Assembly: GCA_020073365.1 (NCBI GenBank)
Contig: JAIQFL010000007.1
Coordinates: 1 to 64,000, forward strand
DNA from: Terriglobia bacterium
Lineage (GTDB): Bacteria > Acidobacteriota > Terriglobia > Bryobacterales > Bryobacteraceae
DNA: 64,000 nt
Direction: 5' to 3'
The notes below the pieces were generated by a model. It was not told where the DNA came from. It worked only from the letters and a program-made list of their open reading frames with translations, and searched no databases. Positions 1 to 9,524 of the stretch are shown here, piece by piece; position 1 is the first letter of the stretch, and each line of letters starts with the position of its first letter. The translations under genes and the position numbers were made by a program.

Positions 1-693
1 ATCCTGAAAATCCCGACCATGTGGTGGATCATCGCTTCGGGCGCGCTGCTGAACTTCAACATGTATGCCATCGCCACTTTCCTGCCCGCGTTTCTGAGCC
101 GCATTCACGGATTGACCCTGGCCCGGTCGGGCATCGCCACGGGGATCGTATTCGCCGTCGGCGGGGTCGCGGGAGGCCTGCTCGCGGGACGCTGGGGAGA
201 CCGCATCATCCACAAGCGCAAGAATGGGCGGCTCCTCGCCGCGGCGGCCATTGCGGCTATCGGAGCACCGGCCGGGTACCTGGGCATCGGCGCAGGTGGC
301 GTGTTCGCGGCGATCGCGCTGATCGCCGTCGCCTACGCCACGCTGAACGCTTACTACGGCCTGGTCTACTCCGCCATTCAGGATATCGTCGCGCCCTCCA
401 TGCGCGGCACCGCCATGGCGATGTACTTCATGGCGATGTACCTGTGCGGCGCCTCTTTTGGGCCGCTGCTCACCGGCAAGCTCAGCGATCTGATGGCGCG
501 GCGTGCCGCCGATGCGGCGGGCGCCGCGCGGGTCACGGAAGCCTTCAAGGCGATTGGGCTCCAGCAGGCCATGTTTATCATCCCCATCCTGTCCCTGCTG
601 CTTGCGTTCGTGTTGTACTGCGGGTCGCGAACCATCGTCGCGGACATGCGCAAGAGAGAAGCCCCCGCAACGTCGAGCGTGTATGCAGATTGA
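1..693 (+). CDS. MFS transporter, C-terminal part (gene probably starts upstream of window)
   Basis: Hydrophobic multi-TM translation with 'GLLAGRWGDR' loop; open at the left window edge. Confidence 0.75.
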   Translation: MLKIPTMWWIIASGALLNFNMYAIATFLPAFLSRIHGLTLARSGIATGIVFAVGGVAGGLLAGRWGDRIIHKRKNGRLLAAAAIAAIGAPAGYLGIGAGGVFAAIALIAVAYATLNAYYGLVYSAIQDIVAPSMRGTAMAMYFMAMYLCGASFGPLLTGKLSDLMARRAADAAGAARVTEAFKAIGLQQAMFIIPILSLLLAFVLYCGSRTIVADMRKREAPATSSVYAD

Positions 694-1129
694 AGACGTG
701 AAGGCATCCATCGGCCGGGAAGCCGGAGTCAGCGAATGGCTTGAGGTCACGCAGGAGCTCATCGACGAGTTTGCCTCCCTCACCGGCGATCGGCAGTGGA
801 TCCACGTCGATCCTGAACGCGCGCGCCGCGAATCGCCGTTTGGCGCCACGGTCGCCCACGGATTCCTGACGGTGGCGCTGCTGAGCAGGCTCGTGAGCCA
901 GGCGGTCGACCTCCAGATAGAATCCAAGCTGCGCGTGAACTACGGCTTCAACCGGCTGCGCTTCCCCGCGCCCGTTCCCGCAGGGGCCCGGATTCGGGCG
1001 CACGTCACACCAAACGCCGTCCGGGAGGTTGAGGGCGGAGTCGAAATCGCCTGGGGGGTCGTGGTAGAGGTGGAGAACCAGGCGAAGCCCGCGCTCGCAG
1101 CCGAGTGGCTGCTGCGGATCTACTTTTGA
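683..1129 (+). CDS. MaoC-like hotdog dehydratase
   Basis: Translation 'FASLTGDRQWIHVDPERA...SPFGATVAHGFLTVALLS' is the MaoC hydratase signature; ATG at 683. Confidence 0.85.
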   Translation: MQIEDVKASIGREAGVSEWLEVTQELIDEFASLTGDRQWIHVDPERARRESPFGATVAHGFLTVALLSRLVSQAVDLQIESKLRVNYGFNRLRFPAPVPAGARIRAHVTPNAVREVEGGVEIAWGVVVEVENQAKPALAAEWLLRIYF

Positions 1130-1137
1130 GGAGCCCG

Positions 1138-2226
1138 ATGGCAGCGTCTTCCGAAACCATCGAGATGCGGGACGGTGAGAGGATTCCTCTCGATGCCCTC
1201 CGCGACTATCTGCGCGGCAAGATCGACGGGACGGAGCGTGGGGTCGAACTGGAGCAGTTTCCCAACGGGCATTCGAACCTCACGTACCTGTTGCGAGTTG
1301 GCGGACGCGACTACGTGCTGCGCCGCCCTCCCCTGGGACCTGTGGCGCCCAAAGCTCACGACATGGTCCGCGAGTATCACGTTCTACGCGCGGTCGGTCC
1401 GCACTTCCCCCAGGCGCCAAAGGTCTTCCTTTCGTGCCAAGACCCCGCCGTGTTGGGAGCGCCGTTCTTTGTGATGGAACGGCGGCATGGGGCGGTGTTG
1501 CGGAAGGAGATCCCTGCCACGATCGCGGCCATCCCGGAACACCCGCGGCTGATCAGCGAGGCGTTTCTAGATACCATGGTCAGGCTGCACGCCATCGACG
1601 CCTCGGCCGATGACGTGCGCCCGTTGGGAAAGCCCGAAGGCTACGTCGAACGCCAGGTGCGCGGCTGGGCGGACCGCTGGGAGCGCGCCAAAACGGCGGA
1701 CGTTTCCGAGATGGATCAGGTGGTCCGATGGCTTGCCGCGCGGATGCCGCAGCCGCTCGCGCCGTCGCTGATTCACAACGATTACAAGCTGGACAACATC
1801 ATGCTGGCTTCCGGCTCTCCCGGCTGGGACACGGCTGGTACTACCGCTTCGCTGGTGGAGGCGGTGCTCGATTGGGAGATGGCTACCATCGGCGACCCCC
1901 TTTCCGATCTCGGTTTGACCTTGTGTTATTGGACCTGGGCCACGGACCCGGAGGTCCGCGCGGCGGGCATCCCGGCTTTATCGGCAAGGCCCGGATGGTA
2001 CACTCGCGACCAGCTTGTGGCGCGGTATGCCGAACGCACCGGGCGCGACGTGACCCACATCGGCTATTACGAAGTGCTCGGGGTCTTCAAGCTGGCGGTG
2101 ATCATTCAGCAGATTTATTGCCGATTCCACCGCGGGCAGACGCACGATGAACGGTTCGAAAACTTTGGGGCTCGCGCCAGGGGATTGGCGAAACGTGCCG
2201 CCTGGCTCGCGGAGAAATACAGTTAG
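1138..2226 (+). CDS. Phosphotransferase (APH/ACAD10-like) family protein
   Basis: 'LEQFPNGHSNLTYLLRVGGRDYVLRRPP', 'LIHNDYKLDNIML', 'VLDWEMATIGDPLSDLG'. Confidence 0.88.
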   Translation: MAASSETIEMRDGERIPLDALRDYLRGKIDGTERGVELEQFPNGHSNLTYLLRVGGRDYVLRRPPLGPVAPKAHDMVREYHVLRAVGPHFPQAPKVFLSCQDPAVLGAPFFVMERRHGAVLRKEIPATIAAIPEHPRLISEAFLDTMVRLHAIDASADDVRPLGKPEGYVERQVRGWADRWERAKTADVSEMDQVVRWLAARMPQPLAPSLIHNDYKLDNIMLASGSPGWDTAGTTASLVEAVLDWEMATIGDPLSDLGLTLCYWTWATDPEVRAAGIPALSARPGWYTRDQLVARYAERTGRDVTHIGYYEVLGVFKLAVIIQQIYCRFHRGQTHDERFENFGARARGLAKRAAWLAEKYS

Positions 2227-2238
2227 CGGGAATCATCC

Positions 2239-3435
2239 ATGCATTTCGAATTCTCAGAAAGAGTAAGAGACCTTCAGAAGCGATTGACCGCCTTTATGGA
2301 TGAGCACATCTATCCCAATGAGGCGCGCTACCACGAGCACACCAACGGACCGAACCGATGGCAGGCGGTCCCGGTGATCGAAGAGTTGAAGCCCCATGCG
2401 CGGGCGGCCGGGTTATGGAACCTGTTCCTGCCGGAAAGCGACCTCGGCGCCGGGCTCACCAATCTGGAGTACGCTCCGCTGTGCGAGATCATGGGCCGCT
2501 CGACGATGGCGCCCGAGGTTTTCAACTGCTCCGCGCCCGATACCGGCAACATGGAGGTGCTGGAGCGCTATGGCTCTCCGGAATTGAAGGAGCGCTGGCT
2601 CAAGCCGCTGCTCGCCGGTGAGATCCGTTCCTGCTATGCCATGACGGAGCCGCAGGTGGCATCCTCGGACGCCACCAACATCGAGGCCGCGATCCGGCGC
2701 GATGGCGATCATTACGTCCTCAATGGCCGCAAGTGGTGGATCTCGGGCGCCGGCGACCCGCGATGCAAGGTCGCGATCTTCATGGGCAAAACGGACACCG
2801 CCGCGCCCAAGCATAAACAGCAGTCCATGATCGTCGTGCCGATGGATGCTCCGGGCGTGACCGTCAAGCGCATGCTGACCGTCTTCGGGTACGATCACGC
2901 GCCGCACGGGCACGCGGAGGTCTGGTTTGAAAACGTGCGCGTGCCGGCGGCCAACCTGTTGTTGGGAGAAGGACGCGGCTTCGAGATCGCGCAGGGGCGG
3001 CTCGGACCGGGGCGGATTCATCATTGCATGCGCCTGATCGGCGTGGCGGAGCGCGCCCTGGAGGGCATGGGCCGGCGCGTCCGGTCGCGCGTGGCGTTTG
3101 GCAAGACCCTGGCGGAACAGGGGACCATCCGCGCGGACATCGCCAACTCGCGCATGGAAATCGAACAAGCGCGCCTGCTGGTCTTTAAGGCCGCTTACAT
3201 GATGGACACGGCGGGCAACAAGGCCGCGCGAGCGGAGATTGCCATGATCAAGGTGGTGGCGCCCAATCTGGCTCTACGCGTGCTAGACCGGGCCATTCAG
3301 GCGCACGGCGGCGGCGGAATTTCCCAGGACTTCGAATGGGCCGCTGCCTGGGCCAACTCGCGGACTTTGCGGTTTGCCGATGGCCCGGATGAAGTGCATC
3401 GCGAATCCATCGCCAAGCTGGAGCTGAAGAAATAG
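2239..3435 (+). CDS. Acyl-CoA dehydrogenase
   Basis: '[17 protein letters not shown]', '[20 protein letters not shown]', '[13 protein letters not shown]'. Confidence 0.92.
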   Translation: MHFEFSERVRDLQKRLTAFMDEHIYPNEARYHEHTNGPNRWQAVPVIEELKPHARAAGLWNLFLPESDLGAGLTNLEYAPLCEIMGRSTMAPEVFNCSAPDTGNMEVLERYGSPELKERWLKPLLAGEIRSCYAMTEPQVASSDATNIEAAIRRDGDHYVLNGRKWWISGAGDPRCKVAIFMGKTDTAAPKHKQQSMIVVPMDAPGVTVKRMLTVFGYDHAPHGHAEVWFENVRVPAANLLLGEGRGFEIAQGRLGPGRIHHCMRLIGVAERALEGMGRRVRSRVAFGKTLAEQGTIRADIANSRMEIEQARLLVFKAAYMMDTAGNKAARAEIAMIKVVAPNLALRVLDRAIQAHGGGGISQDFEWAAAWANSRTLRFADGPDEVHRESIAKLELKK

Positions 3436-3437
3436 AC

Positions 3438-3470
3438 GTGGGACAGACCATCGTTTTTGGTGGTCTGTCT
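3438..3470 (+). repeat. Stop-proximal palindromic element (GTGGGACAGACCATCG...GGTCTGTC), terminator-like
   Basis: gtgggacagaccatcgtttttggtggtctgtc begins 2 nt after TAG of the 2239-3435 CDS. Confidence 0.75.
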
Positions 3471-3505
3471 TTTTGGACAGACTGTCATTTGATAGGATCA
3501 ACACC

Positions 3506-3901
3506 ATGCGTTACATGACGATGTTGTTCGCGCTACTCATGATCGCGACCGCTGCCGATCGCGATTTGGCGGGCCGTTATGCGGGCGAATGGAAGAGCAG
3601 CAGCGGCAGTGGAGACGGGGCCATTCGCTTGAGCCTGGATTCAGCACCCGACGGCGCCTGGAAACTGGACGTCGTGTTCACCTTCGCCGGTGCCGATGTC
3701 AAGACCATCGTGCGCCAGATCAAGGTCGATCAGTCCAAACTGGACGCCTCCTACGATTTCGACTTGATGGGCAACACGCTACGCTCCAAGATCACGGGCG
3801 AATTGAAGGGAACGGCGTTGGAGGGGCGTTATCAGACGACCACGGTAGATGGTGGCACGGCGGTGGATGAAGGTACGTGGAGCGCGGCGCGGGCGAAGTA
3901 G
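3506..3901 (+). CDS. Small secreted hypothetical protein
   Basis: Signal-peptide-like N-terminus 'MRYMTMLFALLMIATAADRD'; flanked on both sides by oppositely oriented hairpins. Confidence 0.6.
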   Translation: MRYMTMLFALLMIATAADRDLAGRYAGEWKSSSGSGDGAIRLSLDSAPDGAWKLDVVFTFAGADVKTIVRQIKVDQSKLDASYDFDLMGNTLRSKITGELKGTALEGRYQTTTVDGGTAVDEGTWSAARAK

Positions 3902-3914
3902 CTGCAGCCCGGAA

Positions 3915-3948
3915 AGACAGACCACAAAAGGCGATGGTCTGTCCCACA
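3915..3948 (-). repeat. Same palindromic element, minus orientation, after the SDR stop codon
   Basis: gacagaccacaaaaggcgatggtctgtcccac; reverse complement follows the TGA of the minus-strand SDR gene. Confidence 0.75.
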
Positions 3949-3951
3949 GGA

Positions 3952-4725
3952 TCATGGTAGCAATCGGCCCCCATCGACGATCAGGGTCTGCCCGGTGATG
4001 TAGGAGCCGCGCTCGCTGGCCAGCAGCAGCGCCATTTCGGCGATCTCCTCCGGTTGGCCCAAGTGCTTGATAGGCTGCTCTTCCATGATCTTTTCGCGCT
4101 TGGCGTCGTCTTTCCAGTAGTACTCGCTGAGCACCGTCTGAATCATGCCGGGCGCAATGGCATTGACCCGCACGCCGCGGGGGCCAAGTTCCAATGCATA
4201 AGACTGCGTCATCATGATTAAGGCCGCCTTGGTCATGCTGTACAGCATCCCGTGATATTGCGGACGAATACCGGCGATGGACGCGATGTTGACGATCGAG
4301 CCCCAGCCGCGTTCGCACATGCCCGGCGCAATCGCCTGCATCAGGCGGAAAGCACTTTTCAGGTTCACCTCCACCATCTTGTCGAACTTGCCCTCATCGA
4401 TCTGCAGCACGGGCTCCTGCGCGATGTTGGTAGCCGCGTTGTTGACCAGGATATCGATCCTGCCGAATTGCCGGTTGCAGGTTTCCACCAGGCGTTGAAT
4501 CTGGTCGGCGCGGCCAACGTGGCAGGCCAGCGGATAGAACGTGCCAGGGTTCCCTGCCATTTCCGCAGCCACCTGGTCGAGCGTTTCCTGCTTGCGACCG
4601 CAAATCACCACCGTAGCTGCTTCACGCGCGAAGGCCTGCGCAATCGCGCGGCCGATGCCGCGGCTCGCTCCGGTCACCACGGCGACCTTGTCCTTCAGAA
4701 TAGGGCTGGATATCGTCATTTTCAT
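3952..4725 (-). CDS. SDR family oxidoreductase
   Basis: 'VAVVTGASRGIGRAIAQAFA', 'NNAATN', 'YSMTKAAL', 'ITGQTLIVDGG'. Confidence 0.92.
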   Translation of the reverse strand: MKMTISSPILKDKVAVVTGASRGIGRAIAQAFAREAATVVICGRKQETLDQVAAEMAGNPGTFYPLACHVGRADQIQRLVETCNRQFGRIDILVNNAATNIAQEPVLQIDEGKFDKMVEVNLKSAFRLMQAIAPGMCERGWGSIVNIASIAGIRPQYHGMLYSMTKAALIMMTQSYALELGPRGVRVNAIAPGMIQTVLSEYYWKDDAKREKIMEEQPIKHLGQPEEIAEMALLLASERGSYITGQTLIVDGGRLLP

Positions 4726-4738
4726 TTGCGCCTCGACA

Positions 4739-5188
4739 ATGCTAAAATCACCAGACTTGGACCACCCGAAGAGTACGGCCACTAAAACTCGGACCTACCT
4801 GACCCGGCATGCGTTCAATCACCTGGTTGGATTCGAACTGGTTCGCGTGCATCGCGACGGGCTCACTATCCAATGCCGCGTGCGGCCCGAACTCCTCAAC
4901 AGCGCGGGAGCGGTACACGGCGGTGTGACTGCCAGCCTTGCCGACGCGGCAGTCGGCAGCGCGCTCCACCACCATTTTGGCGGGACACGCCGCTTCACCA
5001 CCGTGGAACTGAAGATCAACTACTTCCGCCCAGTCACGGAGGGCCGGCTGCTGGCGCGGTCCCGCCTGGTGCGGATCGGCTCCAAAATATGTGTAGGCCA
5101 GGTTGATCTCTCTGATGAACATCGGCGGAGTGTGGGCCTCGCAATCGTAACTTACATGTTCCTGGACGCTCCCCCAGCAGCCTCTTGA
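4739..5188 (+). CDS. PaaI-family hotdog thioesterase
   Basis: 'LLNSAGAVHGGVTASLADAAVGSAL...TVELKINYFRPV'. Confidence 0.85.
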   Translation: MLKSPDLDHPKSTATKTRTYLTRHAFNHLVGFELVRVHRDGLTIQCRVRPELLNSAGAVHGGVTASLADAAVGSALHHHFGGTRRFTTVELKINYFRPVTEGRLLARSRLVRIGSKICVGQVDLSDEHRRSVGLAIVTYMFLDAPPAAS

Positions 5189-6312
5189 TTGACAGGGGTT
5201 GGCAGGCTGAAGCCTGCCCTACCGTCGACTACCGTCCTGGCGATCCGTTCCCGATGAAAGGCCGCGTCGCCAAAAGCGATCTCGGAAGCCTTGGCGCGCC
5301 GATAGTACAGATGGATGTCGTTCTCCCATGTGAATCCCATACCGCCGTGCACCTGGATTCCGCGATTTCCCACGTCCCGATAGGCCTCGCTGGCATAGGC
5401 TTTGGCCACCGAAACCGCTGTACGCGCATCCGCTGCGCCTTGGTTCAAAGCCCAGGCGGCGTAGTATGCGGCCGAGCGCGAGCTTTCCGTCAGCAGCAGC
5501 ATATCCGCACACTGGTGCTGCACGGATTGAAACTGGCCGATCGCCTTTCCGAACTGCTTCCGCGTCTTGGCGTACTCCACCGAAAGTTCCAGGATCCGCT
5601 GCATCCCGCCTACCATCTCCGCCACCAACGCCACCGTGGCCACATCCATCGCGCGATCCAACGCCGCTTGCGCCTGGTCTCCGCGCGCCAGCACCTCGGC
5701 GGGCGCCTCGTCGAACGCCACCGAGTACAACTGTCGCGTCCGGTCGATTGAGGGCATACGGCGAATCGAGACCCCCCGCGCGGAACTACACACCTGCGCG
5801 ACCACCACCTTGTGGCTGCTGCGCGCCACGCACAGGAGCAAGTCCGCGGTGGCCGCATCCGGCACCAGCAACTTGGTTCCGCTGAGCCGTCCATTCCTCA
5901 GTTCCATCCCGACGCCGCCGGTCTCCCAGCACGCGTTTTCCTCGAGCAGCGCCAGGGTCGCGCGTGCGCGCCCTTCGCAAATCGCCTTCAGCCCGTTGCC
6001 CCCTTGCGGGAGAGCGTTCAGTAATGCGCCGGCAACAAACACGGTCGAGAAATACGGACCCGGCAGCAGCGCTCGGCCCATCTCTTCGGCGGCAACCGCC
6101 ATCTCGACCAGGCCCAATCCCATGCCGCCCGACTCCTCGTCGAAGATGATCCCCGTCCAGCCATGCTCCACGATTTTTCGCCACAGCTCTTCATCGTATG
6201 CGCCGTCGATTTCCATGAGCCGCCGCACCTCCGCGATCGGGCACTCGGATGTGAAGAAGCTGCGCGCCGTATGCTGCAGCATCTGCTCGGTCTCGGTGAG
6301 TCCAAATTGCAT
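5152..6312 (-). CDS. Acyl-CoA dehydrogenase
   Basis: 'GIIFDEESGGMGLGLVEMAVAAEEMGRALLPGPYFSTV', 'RKQFGKAIGQFQSVQHQCADML', 'QVHGGMGFTWENDIHLYYRRAK'. Confidence 0.92.
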   Translation of the reverse strand: MQFGLTETEQMLQHTARSFFTSECPIAEVRRLMEIDGAYDEELWRKIVEHGWTGIIFDEESGGMGLGLVEMAVAAEEMGRALLPGPYFSTVFVAGALLNALPQGGNGLKAICEGRARATLALLEENACWETGGVGMELRNGRLSGTKLLVPDAATADLLLCVARSSHKVVVAQVCSSARGVSIRRMPSIDRTRQLYSVAFDEAPAEVLARGDQAQAALDRAMDVATVALVAEMVGGMQRILELSVEYAKTRKQFGKAIGQFQSVQHQCADMLLLTESSRSAAYYAAWALNQGAADARTAVSVAKAYASEAYRDVGNRGIQVHGGMGFTWENDIHLYYRRAKASEIAFGDAAFHRERIARTVVDGRAGFSLPTPVNQEAAGGASRNM

Positions 6313-6322
6313 GGCGTGTTCC

Positions 6323-7516
6323 CTAGTAGCTCCTCGGCAGGCCCAGCACGAAGTGGCCGATGATGTTGCGTTGGATCTCCGAGGTCCCGGCCTCGATCGT
6401 GTTGCCGCGCGCGCGCAGATACGAATACGCCCACTGGCCCTCGTCGAATGCGAACTCGCTCCCCTTCTCGAGTTGAGCGAATGGGCCCAATACCTCCTGG
6501 GCTACCTGCTGGAAGCGCTGGTTCAACTCGCTCCAGAAGAGTTTTTGAAGGGAGCCCTCCGGCCCCGGCGTCCCATTGTGGTTGACACGGCTGATCGAAC
6601 GAATCTGGTTCAGCCGCATGATCTCGATTTCCGCGTAGATCTGGCCCAGCTTTTGGCGGATGACCGGATCGCGCGACGCCGGCGCGCCATGGCGGTCGAT
6701 CGTGTGGGCCAGATCCACCAGCCGCTCGAACTGCCGTTTGTAGAGAACGTGCAGGCCCGCACCCAGAGTGGCGCGTTCATGCATGAGCGTACCCAGCGCC
6801 ACGTTCCAGCCATCATTCACGGCACCCAGGACGTTCTCGGCCGGCACGCGAACGTCGTGGAAGAACAGTTCGTTGAATTCCGATTCTCCGGTGATCTGAC
6901 GCAGCGGCCGGACTTCCACCCCGGGACTGCGCATATCCACCAGCAGCACCGTCAAACCGTTGTGCTTCGCCGCGGAGGCATCCGTGCGCACCACCAGTTC
7001 GCACCAGTCGGCTGCCCAGCCCAGGCTGGTCCAGACCTTCTGCCCGTTCACCACGAAGTGGTCCTCTTCCAGTCGCGCCTCGGTGGAAAGGGCGGCGAGG
7101 TCCGAACCCGCATTCGGCTCGGAGAAGCCCTGGCACCAGATTTCCTCCGCGCTGAGGATCTTGCTCAAGAAGCGCTGCTTCTGCGCCTCCGTTCCGTGGG
7201 CGATGATGGTCGGCCCGATCAGCGTGAGGCCCAGCACGTTGGCCAGGGGGGGCGCCGCGGCGCGCGCCATTTCCTCGGTGAAGATTACCTGCTCGATCAG
7301 CGCGGCCCCGCGGCCGCCATACTCGCGAGGCCACGATACTCCGGCCCATCCTCCCTCGTGCACTTTCTGCTGCCAGGCGCGGAGCCAGGCGAAGTTCTCC
7401 TCCATGGACTCTCCGGCGGAGTTGCGGTCCTGCCAGTCGCTCGGGATGTTGATCGCTAGCCACGCCCGTAGTTCGTCCCGAAAGGCGCGTTCCGAGTCCG
7501 TGTAGTTGAGGTCCAT
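6323..7516 (-). CDS. Acyl-CoA dehydrogenase
   Basis: Start at 'MDLNYTDSERAFRDELRAWL'; 'GWAGVSWPREYGGRGA', 'GFSEPNAGSDLAAL', 'GTSEIQRNIIGHFVLGLPRSY'. Confidence 0.92.
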   Translation of the reverse strand: MDLNYTDSERAFRDELRAWLAINIPSDWQDRNSAGESMEENFAWLRAWQQKVHEGGWAGVSWPREYGGRGAALIEQVIFTEEMARAAAPPLANVLGLTLIGPTIIAHGTEAQKQRFLSKILSAEEIWCQGFSEPNAGSDLAALSTEARLEEDHFVVNGQKVWTSLGWAADWCELVVRTDASAAKHNGLTVLLVDMRSPGVEVRPLRQITGESEFNELFFHDVRVPAENVLGAVNDGWNVALGTLMHERATLGAGLHVLYKRQFERLVDLAHTIDRHGAPASRDPVIRQKLGQIYAEIEIMRLNQIRSISRVNHNGTPGPEGSLQKLFWSELNQRFQQVAQEVLGPFAQLEKGSEFAFDEGQWAYSYLRARGNTIEAGTSEIQRNIIGHFVLGLPRSY

Positions 7517-7521
7517 TTGGT

Positions 7522-8331
7522 CTACCGCCAGGTCCGCAAAGCGGCGTCCTCGATGAGATGGGGGATGCCATTGAAGGAGTCGAGGGTGAAGCGCTCCCGG
7601 TCGAAGATGAACTCGGTCACCGAACTGTTGCGAACGCGCCAATTCACGTCGAGAAAGCTCCTGACGGGCGCCCGGAGCGCGAAGTGGACGGCGAAGCCGA
7701 TCGGTCCGCCTGAGGTAAAGACGGCGACGCGGCGGCCCGGCGGCCCCTCCATGATCCGGCGGATCGCGCCGGACACGCGGTCGCGGAAGGTAGTCCAAGG
7801 CTCCACGCCGTCAGCCGTGCCGCCCTCCAGCCAACGCAACATCAGCGCTTCAAACATTCGTTGGAATGCGCGATTGGCATTGGGTCCGGAGCGGGCCTGC
7901 GCATACTGAGCGGCCAGCGTCGCCAGGATCTGCTCGCTCCCGGTCGCGGCTGGGTCTGGGTCTAGTGGGACAGGCGGTTCCGCCTGTCTCGCCCGCTGGC
8001 GGGCGATGATTTCTCTCACAGTCGCGGCTCGGCTTGGGTCGGCTGACGCCAAATGCTGCAACATCCCGGGGGCGTCGTATTCGTTCCACGCCGCATCCGC
8101 CTGGGGCTCCGGCCAAGGCTGGCCCGACGCCCGAAAACAGTCCGCGACAACCTGCTCCGTTCGCGTCTGCCGCGGCAGGTCGCCCGAATACACCTCATCG
8201 AAACGAACCTGTTGGCGCAGCCAGAATTGCGCCAGCCTGGCGGCCTGGGTTTCCCCCAGCGATGTAAGGACAGAGCGCTCCCCCTGGAAAGGTTCTGCCT
8301 GGCCGTGTCTCACGAGCGTCAGAGTACTCAC
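7522..8331 (-). CDS. Histidine phosphatase family protein (GTG start)
   Basis: 'VSTLTLVRHGQAEPFQGE...LTSLGETQAARLAQFW' phosphoglycerate-mutase-like RHG motif. Confidence 0.85.
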   Translation of the reverse strand: MSTLTLVRHGQAEPFQGERSVLTSLGETQAARLAQFWLRQQVRFDEVYSGDLPRQTRTEQVVADCFRASGQPWPEPQADAAWNEYDAPGMLQHLASADPSRAATVREIIARQRARQAEPPVPLDPDPAATGSEQILATLAAQYAQARSGPNANRAFQRMFEALMLRWLEGGTADGVEPWTTFRDRVSGAIRRIMEGPPGRRVAVFTSGGPIGFAVHFALRAPVRSFLDVNWRVRNSSVTEFIFDRERFTLDSFNGIPHLIEDAALRTWR

Positions 8332-9524
8332 GTTCCGTGAATCGCTTCGAACAACCCCGCGGCTCCCTGACCGCCGCCGATGCACATCGTCACGATGCCA
8401 TAGCGCGCCTTGGGACGGCGGGCCATCTCGTTGGCGAGCGTGCCGGTCATCCGCGATCCGGTCATGCCGAAGGGATGTCCGATGGAGATCGACCCTCCGT
8501 TCACATTGAGCTTTTCCATGGGGATGCCCAGGCGGTCGCGGCAATATACTACCTGCACCGCGAACGCCTCGTTCAGTTCCCAAAGATCGATGTCGTCAAT
8601 TTTGAGGCCCAGCCGCTGGAGCAGCTTGGGCACCGCGAAAACCGGCCCGATTCCCATTTCGTCCGGTTCGCATCCGGAGACGGCGAAGCCGCGGAAAACC
8701 AGCTTGTAGGGAATACCGAGCCGGTCGGCCCGCTCCCGCGACATCAGCAGCGTGGCGGAAGCGCCGTCGGAAAGCTGCGAGGAGTTGCCCGCCGTCACGG
8801 TGCCTTGCCCGCTGTCGGGATCGAAGTGCGGCTTCAACGCCAGCAGCCCTTCGAGCGTGGTGTCGGGACGATTGCATTCATCGCGGTCGCAGCACACCTC
8901 GCGGGTTCCGATTTTCTCTCCGGTCTTCTTGTCGAGCACCGCCATGGTGACTTTCATGGGCGCAATCTCGTCCTCGAAGAAGCCCTCCTGCTGCGCGCGG
9001 GCGGTGCGCTGCTGGCTGGCGAGCGAATACTCGTCCTGCGCCTCACGGCTGACCTTGTAACGCTTGGCCACGACCTCGGCGGTAACACCCATGACCATGT
9101 AGATACCGGGAAGCTTCTCCTGGAGCACCGGGTTGGGATGGTTATCGCGCGGGGTGAGGGAAATGCTCTCGACGCCGCCCCCGATGGCCGCGTCGACGCC
9201 CTCGTGAATGATTTCGTGGGCGGCTATGGCGATCGCCTGCAGGCCCGACGAACAGAATCGATTCACGGTAGTAGCTCCCGTAGTCACCGGCAGACCCGCA
9301 AGCATGGCGGCGATTCGAGCCACATTCTGGCCCTGCGCGCCGTGCGGCTGGGCGCAGCCCAGGATCACGTCCTCCACTTCCCGGGGATCGAGTTGAGGGA
9401 CACTACGCAGAGTATGGCTGATGCAATGGGCCGCCAGATCGTCCGGCCGGGTCATGTTGAAGGAGCCGCGAAACGATTTAGCGAGCCCCGTTCGTGCGCT
9501 TGCAACAACGGCAGCTTCCCGCAT
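8328..9524 (-). CDS. Acetyl-CoA acetyltransferase (thiolase)
   Basis: 'TVNRFCSSGLQAIAIAAHEI', 'NVNGGSISIGHPFGMTGSRM', 'YGIVTMCIGGGQGAAGLFE'. Confidence 0.95.
   Translation of the reverse strand: MREAAVVASARTGLAKSFRGSFNMTRPDDLAAHCISHTLRSVPQLDPREVEDVILGCAQPHGAQGQNVARIAAMLAGLPVTTGATTVNRFCSSGLQAIAIAAHEIIHEGVDAAIGGGVESISLTPRDNHPNPVLQEKLPGIYMVMGVTAEVVAKRYKVSREAQDEYSLASQQRTARAQQEGFFEDEIAPMKVTMAVLDKKTGEKIGTREVCCDRDECNRPDTTLEGLLALKPHFDPDSGQGTVTAGNSSQLSDGASATLLMSRERADRLGIPYKLVFRGFAVSGCEPDEMGIGPVFAVPKLLQRLGLKIDDIDLWELNEAFAVQVVYCRDRLGIPMEKLNVNGGSISIGHPFGMTGSRMTGTLANEMARRPKARYGIVTMCIGGGQGAAGLFEAIHGT

Noticed and set aside
5567-7459. 630-aa plus-strand ORF
   Set aside because: Antisense to two acyl-CoA dehydrogenase genes with clear signatures.
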